From assembly GCA_016125555.1 (NCBI GenBank), contig WGLN01000013.1:25546-89545 (forward strand): a stretch of 64,000 nucleotides of DNA. The letters are read 5' to 3'. Below are positions 26,936-34,849 of this stretch, piece by piece. The notes under the pieces were generated by a model. The model saw nothing but the letters and a program-made list of their open reading frames with translations, was not told the origin of the DNA and did no database searches. Both the position numbers and the translations under genes were made by a program. The DNA comes from Porphyrobacter sp. (GTDB lineage: Bacteria; Pseudomonadota; Alphaproteobacteria; Sphingomonadales; Sphingomonadaceae). The first letter of the stretch is position 1. The number at the start of each line of letters is the position of its first letter.

Positions 26936-27241
26936 ATGGATTTCGAAGGCGTCCTGGCCATCGTCGCGATCTTCATCGGTTTGCCGTGGATGATCCTCCA
27001 CTACATCACCAAGTGGAAGACCGCGCCCACCATCACCGCCGATGACGAGGTCCTGCTCGAAGAGCTCTACAACCTCGCCAAGCGGCTCGACGAGAGGATG
27101 GACACGGTCGAGCGGCTGGTCGCCGCCGATGATCCCTCGTTCAGCCCCGTCCGCCGCCTGATGCCCGATCAGGAGAAGGATAACCAGCAACTGCGCGAAC
27201 TCGAACAGATGATCGCGGAAAAGAAAGGAACCCGCGCATGA
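26936..27241 (+). CDS. pspB: Phage shock protein B
   Basis: The product is 101 residues. An N-terminal membrane segment (VLAIVAIFIGLPWMILHYITKW) is followed by a cytoplasmic helix containing LYNLAKRLDERMDTVERLVAADDPSFS, the PspB regulatory motif. It ends with a charged helix (DNQQLRELEQMIAEKKG), longer than in enterobacterial PspB (about 74 residues). PspB works with PspC to relieve PspA inhibition of PspF. It overlaps the pspC start by four bases. Confidence 0.92.
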   Translation: MDFEGVLAIVAIFIGLPWMILHYITKWKTAPTITADDEVLLEELYNLAKRLDERMDTVERLVAADDPSFSPVRRLMPDQEKDNQQLRELEQMIAEKKGTRA

Positions 27242-27612
27242 ACAGCCCCCGCACCACGCTCTACCGCGACAAGCAGAACGGCAAGCTGATGGGCGTCTGC
27301 GCTGGCGTCGCCGACTACACCGGGATCAACGTGTTCTGGCTGCGGCTGGGGGCCCTCGCGCTCGCTCTGGGGCTGGGCTGGCCTTTCATCGCCTACTTCG
27401 TGGCCGGCATGATCCTCAGCAAGAAGCCGCCCTATCTCTACCGCGACGCGAGCGAGCAGAAGTACTGGCAGGGCGTGCGCCAGAGCCCGAAGCGCACCGC
27501 ACGGGAAATCCGCGCCGCCTTCCGCGACGTCGATCGCCGCCTGGCCGCGGTGGAAAGCCACTATGTCAGCAGCAACCCGCGCCTGACCGCCGAGATCGAG
27601 CGGCTGCGCTGA
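27238..27612 (+). CDS. pspC: Phage shock protein C
   Basis: The product is 124 residues. The PspC domain is complete: TTLYRDKQNGKLMGVCAGVADYTGINVFWLRL, then a membrane segment (LALALGLGWPFIAYFVAGMIL) and KKPPYLYRD. The C-terminal helix, DVDRRLAAVESHYVSSNPRLTAEIERLR, resembles the PspB regulatory helix and the helices in the four following genes. PspC is the inner-membrane sensor partner of PspB. A 31-base gap with GAGGAGGGG separates it from the next gene. Confidence 0.93.
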   Translation: MNSPRTTLYRDKQNGKLMGVCAGVADYTGINVFWLRLGALALALGLGWPFIAYFVAGMILSKKPPYLYRDASEQKYWQGVRQSPKRTAREIRAAFRDVDRRLAAVESHYVSSNPRLTAEIERLR

Positions 27613-27643
27613 ACCACGCTCATCCGAGGAGGGGAAGAATATC

Positions 27644-27955
27644 ATGGAAGGCATGATCGCTCTGATGATCCCGATCATCGCGCTCAGCATTCCGCTGGTC
27701 GCCTTGTGGACCAAGCACCAGCAGAAGCTCGCCGAGATGCAGGTCGGCGCCACCGCCGAACACACCGCCGAGAAGGCCGCGCAATATGCCAGCCACATCC
27801 AGCGGCTCGAAGACCGGGTGCAGGTGCTCGAACGGATCATCACCGACCGCGGCTACGACATCGCCACCCAGATCGAGGCACTGCGCGACCAGCGCCGCGT
27901 GGACGAGAGCGATGCGGGCGTGCCGCTCGGCTTCGAGAATAAGGAACGGGTGTGA
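27644..27955 (+). CDS. PspB-like membrane-anchored coiled-coil protein 1
   Basis: The product is 103 residues with one N-terminal membrane segment (MIALMIPIIALSIPLVALW) and a cytoplasmic helix RLEDRVQVLERIITDRGYDIATQIEALR. This helix parallels the PspB motif (RMDTVERLV) and the PspC C-terminal helix. No named family is certain; the layout is that of PspB. A good ribosome site (GAGGAGGGG) lies upstream and the stop overlaps the next start (TGATG), so it belongs to the psp operon. It may be an extra partner of PspA or PspC. Confidence 0.72.
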   Translation: MEGMIALMIPIIALSIPLVALWTKHQQKLAEMQVGATAEHTAEKAAQYASHIQRLEDRVQVLERIITDRGYDIATQIEALRDQRRVDESDAGVPLGFENKERV

Positions 27956-28314
27956 TGGACCCTCTTGTCCTCCAAACCCTCGCCCCGGTCATCGGCATCG
28001 GCGTCGTCAGCATCTCGGCCGGCTGGGTGCTCACCACCTGGCTGCGGATCAAGAACGGTTATCCGCTCGACGGCGCCTGGGGCCAGGCGGTCTATCCCAA
28101 GCATGACGGCGAGAGCCGCCAGGAGACCGCCCGCCTGACGCGCGAGAACGGCGAACTGCGCGAGGAGCTGATCATGCTCAAGGACCGTCTCGCCAATGTC
28201 GAGCGGATCGTGACCGACAGCGGCTACCATGTCGGCGCCGAGATCGAGGCCCTGCGCCGCGATGCCGCGCCGCTCGCTTCGCCCGCGCGCCAGAGCGAGG
28301 GAGCCGCGCAATGA
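27955..28314 (+). CDS. PspB-like membrane-anchored coiled-coil protein 2
   Basis: The product is 119 residues with an N-terminal membrane segment (LQTLAPVIGIGVVSISAGWVLTTWL). A short loop (KNGYPLDGAWGQAVYPKHDGE) leads to a long helix, LIMLKDRLANVERIVTDSGYHVGAEIEALRRD. The helix carries the same LERI-TD-xGY-x-x-EIEALR pattern as the preceding gene. The start is the ATG at 27955 inside TGATG; the track's GTG one codon earlier is less likely. The family has no established function that I can name. Confidence 0.72.
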   Translation: MDPLVLQTLAPVIGIGVVSISAGWVLTTWLRIKNGYPLDGAWGQAVYPKHDGESRQETARLTRENGELREELIMLKDRLANVERIVTDSGYHVGAEIEALRRDAAPLASPARQSEGAAQ

Positions 28315-28631
28315 GCTTTTGGACCGCCATCGTCGTCATGGCCGTCGTGTGGGGCATCGTCACGATCTGGACGCGCCGGCACGACCGCGAGCTGGGCTTG
28401 ACCCGCGACGAGGACGGCAATCCCGTCTTCGCCCCGCGCGACGAGGGCGGCGCACGCACCGAACTGGAGGCCGCGCGGCGCGAACTCGCCGACCTGCGCG
28501 AACGGGTGAAGGTGCTCGAACGGATCGCCACCGACGGCAACACCAGCGACGCACGCGAGCGCGCCCGCATCGCCGCCGAGATCGAAGCCCTGCGGGCACT
28601 GCCCGCATCTCAGGAGGACAAGAGCGAATGA
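28311..28631 (+). CDS. PspB-like membrane-anchored coiled-coil protein 3
   Basis: The product is 106 residues. One N-terminal membrane segment (FWTAIVVMAVVWGIVTIW) is followed by a basic stop-transfer (TRRHDRE) and a cytoplasmic helix, LADLRERVKVLERIATDGNTSDARERARIAAEIEALRAL. The LERIATD and EIEALR elements match the neighbouring genes but have a seven-residue insertion between them. The start overlaps the previous stop (ATGA) and the stop overlaps the next start, so translation is probably coupled. Confidence 0.72.
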   Translation: MSFWTAIVVMAVVWGIVTIWTRRHDRELGLTRDEDGNPVFAPRDEGGARTELEAARRELADLRERVKVLERIATDGNTSDARERARIAAEIEALRALPASQEDKSE

Positions 28632-28882
28632 TGACGCCCCTTCTCGATCCCACCATCGTCATGGCCGCCACCTGCCTCGTCGGCATCGCCGTGGTCGCCG
28701 CCGCCCTGCTGCGCGCCTGGCAGGGCTGGCTCGACCTCAAGCGCCAGGAACTCGAGCGGGTCGCTCCGGGCCGGACGGGCGAGCCCGACAGCCCCGGAAT
28801 GGGCACCGCCCGCATCGAGCTCGCCGATCTCAGGGAACGCATCCGCAAGCTCGAGGCGATCGCCAGCGGGGTCGAATTGTGA
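28628..28882 (+). CDS. PspB-like membrane-anchored coiled-coil protein 4 (short)
   Basis: The product is 84 residues with an N-terminal membrane segment (IVMAATCLVGIAVVAAALLRAW) and a shorter cytoplasmic helix, RIELADLRERIRKLEAIASGVEL. The helix keeps the LRERIRKLEAI part of the shared motif and lacks the EIEALR end. The real start is the ATG at 28628, which overlaps the previous stop; the track lists it only inside a longer ORF from another start. It is probably a trimmed paralogue of the three genes before it. Confidence 0.68.
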   Translation: MMTPLLDPTIVMAATCLVGIAVVAAALLRAWQGWLDLKRQELERVAPGRTGEPDSPGMGTARIELADLRERIRKLEAIASGVEL

Positions 28883-29055
28883 GCGGAGCCGGCAACACCG
28901 CCGCGCAGGCGGGTATCGGCTTCGGCAGCGCGCTTGCCATCGCCATCAGCTGGAGCGTCCACAAGTCGATCTTCTGGGCGATCGTGCAGGGCTTCTTCGG
29001 CTGGTTCTACGTGATCTACTACGCCTTCACCCGGCCCGGGGGCCTCGCCGGCTGA
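28879..29055 (+). CDS. 58-residue glycine-rich membrane protein, end of psp operon
   Basis: This gene is too short for the ORF track. It starts with GTG at 28879, overlapping the preceding stop (GTGA), and encodes 58 residues beginning (V/M)SGAGNTAAQAGIGFGSALAIAI. An aromatic membrane segment follows (FWAIVQGFFGWFYVIYYAF). The coupled overlap and the absence of stops make it credible. I do not recognise a family; by position it could fill a PspD-like or membrane-structural role, which is inference. Confidence 0.68.
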   Translation: MSGAGNTAAQAGIGFGSALAIAISWSVHKSIFWAIVQGFFGWFYVIYYAFTRPGGLAG

Positions 29056-29072
29056 CGCAAGCCTTTGCGTTT
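29055..29072 (+). terminator. Weak hairpin at the end of the psp operon
   Basis: ACGCAA and TTGCGT form a 6-base stem around GCCT directly after the last psp-operon stop, followed by TTCGCG. It is short with only two T residues, so it may be a weak terminator or chance. Confidence 0.35.
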
Positions 29073-29098
29073 CGCGTTCGCGCTGCCTAATTGCGCCC

Positions 29099-29509
29099 AT
29101 GCGCAACCTTTCCGACATTCTCGAAGAGTACGAATTCCTCGAAGGCGACGAGCGTTACGGCTTGTTGATCGAGCTCGGCCGCAGCCTCGAACCCATGCCC
29201 GACGCGCTCAAGACCGATGCGACCCTGGTGCGCGGCTGCTCGGCGGCGGTGTGGGTCTACCCTGCCGGAACCGACGCCGAGAAGCTGCACTTCCTCGCCG
29301 ACAGCAACGCCGCGATCACCAAGGGCATCGTCGCGCTGGTGATCGCCGCGGTGCAGGACAGGCCCGCCGCCGAGGTCGCGGCGATGGACGTGATGGGCGC
29401 GCTCGCCCCCTTCGACCTCAGAAACCAGCTCTCCTCCAACCGCACCCAGGGCGTTCCCAACATGATCGCACTGGTCAAGGAACACGCCGCGCGGCTCGCC
29501 GCCGCATGA
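29099..29509 (+). CDS. sufE: SufE-family cysteine desulfurase sulfur acceptor
   Basis: The product is 136 residues. It has the SufE fold, with DERYGLLIELGRSLEPMPDALK, the sulfur-accepting Cys in LVRGCSAAVWVYP near residue 49, and GVPNMIALVKEHAARL near the end. SufE takes sulfur from SufS and passes it to the SufBCD scaffold for iron-sulfur cluster assembly. The rest of the suf genes are not in the window, so this may be a stand-alone copy. A CitE-like lyase gene follows after 12 bases. Confidence 0.9.
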   Translation: MRNLSDILEEYEFLEGDERYGLLIELGRSLEPMPDALKTDATLVRGCSAAVWVYPAGTDAEKLHFLADSNAAITKGIVALVIAAVQDRPAAEVAAMDVMGALAPFDLRNQLSSNRTQGVPNMIALVKEHAARLAAA

Positions 29510-29521
29510 GAGGTTAGACCG

Positions 29522-30421
29522 ATGACCGACACACCCGCCCTTCCCCGGATGCGTTCATGGCTGTTCGCGCCGGGCGACAGCGCAAAGAAGATGGGCAAGG
29601 CGCAAGCCAGCGCCGCCGATATCGCGCTGTTCGACCTCGAGGATTCGGTCGCGCCCGAGAACAAGCCGGCGGCCCGCGCGATGGTGGCCGAACAGGTCGC
29701 GGGGAGCGATGATCGCGCGCGGTTGTGGGTGCGCATCAACCCGATCACGACGCCCGACTGCATTGCCGATCTCGCCGCGATCATGCCCGCGCGACCCGGC
29801 GGCGTGTTCCTGCCGAAGGCCGAAGGCGCGGGCGATATCGCGCAGTTGCACCACTACCTCACCGCGCTCGAGGCGGCGAACGGCATTGCAAGGGGCCGCA
29901 CGTTGGTCGCCGCACTGGTGACCGAGACCGCCGCGGCGATGTTCAAGACCGGCGAATATGCGGGCGACTACCCCGGTCGTGAGCGGCTGGCGGCGATGAG
30001 CTGGGGCGCGGAGGACCTCTCCGCCGCACTCGGCGCGAGCGAGCAGCGCGGGGCGGACGGCGAATATGCCCATACCTACGAGCTGGCGCGCAGCCTGTGC
30101 CTGATCGGCGCGAGCGCGGCGGGCGTCGCGCCGATCGAGACCGTGCAGCCCGAGTTCCGCGACCTCGAAGCGCTGGAGAAGCGCGCCCGCGCGGTGCGCG
30201 CGGCAGGCTTTCGCGGGATGCTGGCGATCCACCCCGCGCAGGTCGATCCGATCAACGCCGCCTTCACCCCGAGCGCCGAGGAACTCGCCCACGCCCGCGC
30301 GGTGGTTGACGCCTTCGCCGAGCATCCTGGCGCAGGCGTGGTGGCGCTCGACGGCGCGATGCTCGACCGGCCGCATCTGGCGCTGGCACAGCGGTTGCTT
30401 GCCGACGCGGGCGAGAATTAG
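29522..30421 (+). CDS. CitE-like CoA ester lyase (HpcH/HpaI aldolase superfamily)
   Basis: The product is 299 residues. It opens MRSWLFAPGDSAKKMGKA and continues IALFDLEDSVAPENKPAAR, with the acidic metal-binding Glu-Asp and Arg pattern of CitE/malyl-CoA lyases. LVAALVTETAAAMF and MSWGAEDLSAALGA follow, and the C-terminal FRGMLAIHPAQVDPINAAF closes the domain. Family members cleave citramalyl-, malyl- or methylmalyl-CoA or hydrolyse malyl-CoA. An Mcl2-type malyl-CoA thioesterase would fit the Mcd-like gene elsewhere in the window, but the substrate cannot be fixed from sequence. Confidence 0.82.
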   Translation: MTDTPALPRMRSWLFAPGDSAKKMGKAQASAADIALFDLEDSVAPENKPAARAMVAEQVAGSDDRARLWVRINPITTPDCIADLAAIMPARPGGVFLPKAEGAGDIAQLHHYLTALEAANGIARGRTLVAALVTETAAAMFKTGEYAGDYPGRERLAAMSWGAEDLSAALGASEQRGADGEYAHTYELARSLCLIGASAAGVAPIETVQPEFRDLEALEKRARAVRAAGFRGMLAIHPAQVDPINAAFTPSAEELAHARAVVDAFAEHPGAGVVALDGAMLDRPHLALAQRLLADAGEN

Positions 30422-30446
30422 GTTAATTCATTTTCCTACATTAACC
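30421..30446. promoter_or_regulatory. Inverted TTAACC repeat ahead of the holin gene
   Basis: GGTTAA and TTAACC form an inverted repeat separated by 14 AT-rich bases, beginning at the last base of the CitE-like gene and lying 44 bases before the holin ATG. TTAACC is a half-site seen in CtrA-bound promoters, but the spacing is not the CtrA TTAA-N7-TTAA form. Confidence 0.3.
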
Positions 30447-30489
30447 GAATTGGTCATTTTGCACGCGACTCATGCAAGGAGCGCGCATC

Positions 30490-30903
30490 ATGGCCCTACT
30501 CGACGTGCTGATCGGCCCGGTTTCCGCGATCATCGACCGGATCATTCCCGACAAGGAGGCCCGCGCCAAGGCCAAGCTCGAACTGGTCGCGCTGCAGGGC
30601 ACCCAGGAAATGCAGATGATCGAGGCGCAGTTGCAGGCGATCGTCGCCGAGGCGAACTCGAAGGACCCCTGGACCAGCCGCGCCCGCCCGAGCTTTCTCT
30701 ACGTGATGTATGTCCTGCTGCTCACCGCGCTGCCGATGGGGCTGCTGTCCGCCTTCAATCCTGCGGCGGCGAAGGACATTGCGGCCGGAATGAACGCCTA
30801 TCTCAATGGCCTACCCGAGCCACTCTACGCGCTGTTCGGCACCGGCTACCTCGGCTACACCGCCGCACGCCAGTGGGGGAAGGTCAAGGGGGTGGACCGC
30901 TAG
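30490..30903 (+). CDS. Three-TM holin, gene-transfer-agent type
   Basis: The product is 137 residues. An N-terminal amphipathic part (LLDVLIGPVSAIIDRIIPDKEARAKAKLELVALQGTQEMQ) is followed by membrane segments FLYVMYVLLLTALPMGLLS and ALFGTGYLGYTAARQWGK. This layout and the WTSRARPSFLYVMY joint match the 3TM holin family used by the Rhodobacter gene transfer agent for cell release. No capsid, terminase or endolysin genes are near it, so it is an isolated gene. The ATG at 30490 was preferred to the upstream ATG at 30472. Confidence 0.82.
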   Translation: MALLDVLIGPVSAIIDRIIPDKEARAKAKLELVALQGTQEMQMIEAQLQAIVAEANSKDPWTSRARPSFLYVMYVLLLTALPMGLLSAFNPAAAKDIAAGMNAYLNGLPEPLYALFGTGYLGYTAARQWGKVKGVDR

Positions 30904-30943
30904 ACACTTCCCCGCCCCACGCCTTCCGGCTAAACCGCTGGCG

Positions 30944-31384
30944 ATGACCAACCTCGTCTACGTCCTCAACGGCCCGAACCTCAATCTCCTTGGGCTCCGC
31001 GAGCCGGAGATTTACGGCACCACCACGCTCGACGACATCGCCGGGATGCTGGAGGACCGCGCCCGCGAGTTGGGGCTTGAAATCGAGATGCGCCAGACCA
31101 ATCACGAGGGGATGCTGGTCGACTGGCTGCATGAGGCGCAGGCGGAGGGCGCGCGCGCCGTTCTGCTCAATGCGGCGGCCTATACCCACACCTCCATCGC
31201 CCTGCTCGATGCGATCAAGGCGATCCGCACGCCGGTGATCGAGGTGCACTTGTCCGACCCCAAGACCCGCGAGACCTTCCGCCACACGTCCTATGTCGGC
31301 ATGGCCGCGGCGCTGACGGTCGAGGGGCACGGGGCGGATTCCTACCGCATCGCCTTGGAAGCCGTAGCGTCGGGACAGGTCTGA
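30944..31384 (+). CDS. aroQ: 3-dehydroquinate dehydratase, type II
   Basis: The product is 146 residues, the normal AroQ length. Motifs are LNGPNLNLLGLREPEIYG, with the active-site Tyr and Arg, QTNHEGMLVDWLHEA, LLNAAAYTHTSIALLDAI and EVHLSDPKTRETFRHTSYV, with the catalytic His regions. It converts 3-dehydroquinate to 3-dehydroshikimate in the shikimate pathway. The gene precedes accB-accC, a common alphaproteobacterial order. The ATG at 30944 starts the conserved MTNLVYVLNGPNLN; the track ORF begins earlier inside the holin gene. Confidence 0.96.
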   Translation: MTNLVYVLNGPNLNLLGLREPEIYGTTTLDDIAGMLEDRARELGLEIEMRQTNHEGMLVDWLHEAQAEGARAVLLNAAAYTHTSIALLDAIKAIRTPVIEVHLSDPKTRETFRHTSYVGMAAALTVEGHGADSYRIALEAVASGQV

Positions 31385-31491
31385 GCCGTCACCGGACTTT
31401 CACAATTTGCAAGTCATTGCCACTTGCCAGCCGCAATTCGCGGCAATAGTCCCCTGCGCTCAACGGGCGTAGCACACAACAAGGGACATAC

Positions 31492-32010
31492 ATGGCAAAC
31501 GACGCTGGCCAAGGCAGCATGGCGAACGGGCGCAAGTCGGGCATGAACATCGACACCGCACTGGTGCGCGAGCTCGCCGAACTGCTCAACGAAACCGGGC
31601 TGACCGAGATCGAGGTCGAGGATGACGACCGCAAGATCCGCGTCTCGCGCGGGGCCGTGGCCGCGGCCGCGCCGGTCTATGCCTCCGCCCCTGCCGCGCC
31701 CGCACCGGTAGCGCCCGCGGCTGCGCCGGCCGCCGCCGCACCCGCCGCGCCCGAGCCTGCCGCGGGACCCGACATGGCGAATGCCGTGAAGTCGCCGATG
31801 GTCGGCACTTGCTACCTTGCGCCCGAACCGGGGGCTGCGAACTTCATCGCGGTCGGCAAGGAGGTCAAGGAAGGCGACACGCTGCTGATCGTCGAGGCGA
31901 TGAAGGTGATGAACCCGATCACCGCACCCAAGGCCGGCACGGTCAGCGCGATCCTCGTCGAGAATGCGCAGCCGGTCGAGTTCGACCAGCCGCTGGTGGT
32001 GATCGCGTAA
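31492..32010 (+). CDS. accB: Biotin carboxyl carrier protein of acetyl-CoA carboxylase
   Basis: The product is 172 residues. An N-terminal helix ([32 protein letters not shown]) is followed by an Ala/Pro-rich linker and a biotinyl domain with the biotinylated Lys in [10 protein letters not shown]. It carries the carboxyl group for the first step of fatty acid synthesis. AAGGGAC just upstream serves as ribosome site. The 107-base upstream gap contains a GCCGC-AATTC-GCGGC palindrome (31430-31444) that could be regulatory. accC follows after five bases. Confidence 0.96.
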   Translation: MANDAGQGSMANGRKSGMNIDTALVRELAELLNETGLTEIEVEDDDRKIRVSRGAVAAAAPVYASAPAAPAPVAPAAAPAAAAPAAPEPAAGPDMANAVKSPMVGTCYLAPEPGAANFIAVGKEVKEGDTLLIVEAMKVMNPITAPKAGTVSAILVENAQPVEFDQPLVVIA

Positions 32011-32015
32011 CGACC

Positions 32016-33365
32016 ATGGCCATCAAACGCATCCTGATCGCCAATCGCGGCGAGATCGCGCTGCGCATCCACCGCGCGGCGCACGAGATGGGGATCGAGA
32101 CGGTCGCGGTGCACTCCACCGCCGATGCCGACGCGATGCACGTCCGCCTCGCCGACCATGCCGTGTGCATCGGCCCGCCGCCCGCGGGCGAAAGCTATCT
32201 CAACATCGCCAACATCATCTCGGCCGCCGAGATCGCGCAATGCGACGCGATCCATCCCGGCTACGGCTTCCTGTCGGAGAACGCCAAGTTCGCCGACATC
32301 GTCGAGGCGCACGACATCATCTGGATCGGCCCCAAGCCCGAGCATATCCGCACCATGGGCGACAAGGTCGAGGCCAAGCGCACCGCGGGCAAACTCGGCC
32401 TGCCGCTGGTGCCGGGTTCGGACGGCGCGGTCAGCGACTTCGACGAAGCGCGCAGGATCGCCAAGGAGATCGGCTACCCCGTCATCATCAAGGCCGCCAG
32501 CGGCGGCGGCGGGCGCGGCATGAAGGTGTGCGAGGCCGAGGATAAGCTCGAGAGCCTGATGCAGCAGGCCGGCAGCGAGGCCAAGGCCGCCTTCGGCGAC
32601 GCAACCGTCTATATCGAGAAGTATCTCGGCAATCCGCGCCATATCGAGTTCCAGGTGTTCGGCGACGGCAACGGCAACGCCATCCATCTGGGCGAACGCG
32701 ACTGCTCGCTCCAGCGCCGCCACCAGAAGGTGCTGGAAGAGGCCCCCTCCCCGGTCATCTCGACCGAAGAACGCATGCGCATGGGCGAGGTCTGCGCACA
32801 GGCGATGCGCGACATGGGCTATCGCGGCGCGGGGACGATCGAGTTCCTGTGGGAGAACGGCGCGTTCTACTTCATCGAGATGAACACCCGCCTGCAGGTC
32901 GAACACCCCGTCACCGAGCTCATCACCGGGGTCGATCTGGTGCGCGAGCAGATCCGCATCGCCGAAGGGCGCCCGCTGTCGGTCACCCAGGACGAGCTCG
33001 AGTTCAAAGGCCACGCGATCGAGTGCCGGATCAACGCCGAGGACCCCTTCACCTTCGCGCCCTCGCCCGGCCTCGTGACCTATTACCACGCCGCGGGCGG
33101 CATGCATGTGCGCGTGGATTCAGGGCTTTACGCGGGCTACAAGATCCCGCCCTACTACGACAGCATGATTGCCAAGCTGATCGTCTACGGCCGCACCCGC
33201 GAAGGCTGCATCATGCGCCTGCGCCGCGCGCTTGAGGAGATGGTGGTGGAGGGCGTGAAGACCAACATCCCGCTCCACCAGGAACTGCTCCGCCAGACCG
33301 ATGTGCTCAACGGCGACTATTCGATTAAGTGGCTCGAACAGTGGCTGGAGGAGCGCGCGGACTGA
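32016..33365 (+). CDS. accC: Biotin carboxylase subunit of acetyl-CoA carboxylase
   Basis: The product is 449 residues, the normal AccC length. It shows the ATP-grasp features [15 protein letters not shown] at the N-terminus, [28 protein letters not shown] (glycine-rich ATP loop) and [20 protein letters not shown]. The active-site region is [16 protein letters not shown], with the conserved Glu and Asn. It carboxylates biotin on AccB using ATP and bicarbonate. It is co-transcribed with accB. Confidence 0.97.
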   Translation: MAIKRILIANRGEIALRIHRAAHEMGIETVAVHSTADADAMHVRLADHAVCIGPPPAGESYLNIANIISAAEIAQCDAIHPGYGFLSENAKFADIVEAHDIIWIGPKPEHIRTMGDKVEAKRTAGKLGLPLVPGSDGAVSDFDEARRIAKEIGYPVIIKAASGGGGRGMKVCEAEDKLESLMQQAGSEAKAAFGDATVYIEKYLGNPRHIEFQVFGDGNGNAIHLGERDCSLQRRHQKVLEEAPSPVISTEERMRMGEVCAQAMRDMGYRGAGTIEFLWENGAFYFIEMNTRLQVEHPVTELITGVDLVREQIRIAEGRPLSVTQDELEFKGHAIECRINAEDPFTFAPSPGLVTYYHAAGGMHVRVDSGLYAGYKIPPYYDSMIAKLIVYGRTREGCIMRLRRALEEMVVEGVKTNIPLHQELLRQTDVLNGDYSIKWLEQWLEERAD

Positions 33366-33408
33366 GTGCACGGGAACCAAACCGTCTCCAAGCCGCTGAC
33401 ATGATTGA

Positions 33409-33423
33409 TGCTGCACTGCAGCA
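33409..33423. promoter_or_regulatory. TGCTGCA-C-TGCAGCA palindrome (PhaR-like site) upstream of ndh
   Basis: Perfect 7-base arms with a single central base form TGCTGCACTGCAGCA, which contains CTGC-N3-GCAG, the form described for PhaR-type polyhydroxyalkanoate regulators of alphaproteobacteria. It lies 116 bases before the ndh start. The link to PhaR is inference. The remaining 170 bases between accC and ndh show no gene. Confidence 0.4.
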
Positions 33424-33538
33424 CAAAATCGGGTATGTGTTGCGGGCGGGACTTGGACAGGGAAGCAGCCGCGGCTAAGGTCAGGCGCTCCTCCCCATCG
33501 AGATTCGCTTGCGCCGCCGTGGCGCCAAGGAGTGTTCG

Positions 33539-34849
33539 ATGAACCGCAAGACCCAGATCGTCGTCGTCGGCGGAGGTGCCGGAGGCCTTGAGCTGGTGCG
33601 CCGGCTGGGCGCGAAGTTCGGGCGCAAGCACCACGACATCATCCTCGTCGACAAGAACCTCAGCCATATCTGGAAGCCGCTGCTGCACGAGGTCGCGGCC
33701 GGATCGCTCGACGCCAATCTCGACGAGGTCGGCTATCGCGGGCATTGCTACCGCTGGGGCTACCGCTTCTTCCAGGGCAGCCTCGAGGGCATCGACCGCG
33801 AGGCCAAGACCATCCGGCTGGCCCCCGTCCATGACGAGGACGGCACCGAGCTGATCGCCGGGCACACCATCCGCTACGACATTCTCGCGCTGGCGCTCGG
33901 CTCGGTCTCCAACGATTTCGGCGTGCCGGGGGTGCGGGAGAACTGCCTCTATCTCGACAGCCGCGCCGAGGCCGACCGCTTCCGCACCCGCCTGCTCAAC
34001 CATTGCCTCAGGGTCAGCCGGGCGATGATGAACGATCCTTCCGCCGACGAGCAGGTGCGCGTGGCGATCGTCGGCGGCGGCGCGACGGGTGTGGAACTCG
34101 CCGCGGAGCTCTACAACGCGGCGGGCGCGCTAAGGCACTACGGGCTCGAGGTGTTCGACGAGAGCCGGCTCCACGTCACCCTGCTCGAAGCCGGTCCGCG
34201 CATCCTGCCCGCCCTGCCCGACAAGCTCGCCGCCGCCGCGCGCCACGAACTCGAACAGCTCGGCGTCCAGGTCCGCCCGCAGACCCAGGTGGTCGAAGCC
34301 CGCCCGCGCCAGCTTCTCACCAGCGAGGGCGAGGTGATCGAGGCCGACCTGATGGTCTGGGCCGCCGGGGTGAAGGGCGCGGAATTCCTGTCGGACCTCG
34401 GGCTGGAGACCAATCCGCGCAACCAGATCATCGTCACCGACACGCTCCAGACCACGGTCGACCCGTGCATTTTCGCGCTCGGCGACTGCGCCAGCTACAC
34501 CCCACCGGGAGAGGACCGCCCCGTGCCCCCGCGCGCGCAGGCCGCGCACCAGATGGCCGACGTGGTGTTCGAGAACATCTGCCGGATGCAGAAGGGCCGC
34601 ACGCTCAAGCACTTCGTCTATCGCGACAACGGCTCGCTGGTGTCGCTGAGCCGCTTCTCCACCGTGGGCAGCCTGATGGGCAACCTCATCGGCGGGAGCA
34701 TGGCGATCGAGGGGCGGCTGGCGCGGTTCATCTACACCTCGCTCTACCGCCTGCACCTGATCGGCATTCACGGCTGGATCAAGGCGAGCTTCCTGATCCT
34801 GATCGGGCGGGTCAATCGCATCGTGCGCCCGCGGCTCAAGCTGCACTAG
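33539..34849 (+). CDS. ndh: Type II NADH dehydrogenase (NDH-2)
   Basis: The product is 436 residues with two dinucleotide-binding motifs: IVVVGGGAGGLELVRRLG for FAD at the N-terminus and VAIVGGGATGVELAAELY for NADH near residue 180. The quinone-site-related segment RAQAAHQMADVV is present, and FALGDCASY is the second FAD motif. The C-terminus has the membrane-anchoring amphipathic region (LARFIYTSLYRLHLIGIHGWIKASFLILIGRVNRIVRP). It transfers electrons from NADH to quinone without pumping protons. The ATG at 33539 starts the conserved part. Its stop overlaps that of the convergent Lrp gene by four bases. Confidence 0.93.
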   Translation: MNRKTQIVVVGGGAGGLELVRRLGAKFGRKHHDIILVDKNLSHIWKPLLHEVAAGSLDANLDEVGYRGHCYRWGYRFFQGSLEGIDREAKTIRLAPVHDEDGTELIAGHTIRYDILALALGSVSNDFGVPGVRENCLYLDSRAEADRFRTRLLNHCLRVSRAMMNDPSADEQVRVAIVGGGATGVELAAELYNAAGALRHYGLEVFDESRLHVTLLEAGPRILPALPDKLAAAARHELEQLGVQVRPQTQVVEARPRQLLTSEGEVIEADLMVWAAGVKGAEFLSDLGLETNPRNQIIVTDTLQTTVDPCIFALGDCASYTPPGEDRPVPPRAQAAHQMADVVFENICRMQKGRTLKHFVYRDNGSLVSLSRFSTVGSLMGNLIGGSMAIEGRLARFIYTSLYRLHLIGIHGWIKASFLILIGRVNRIVRPRLKLH

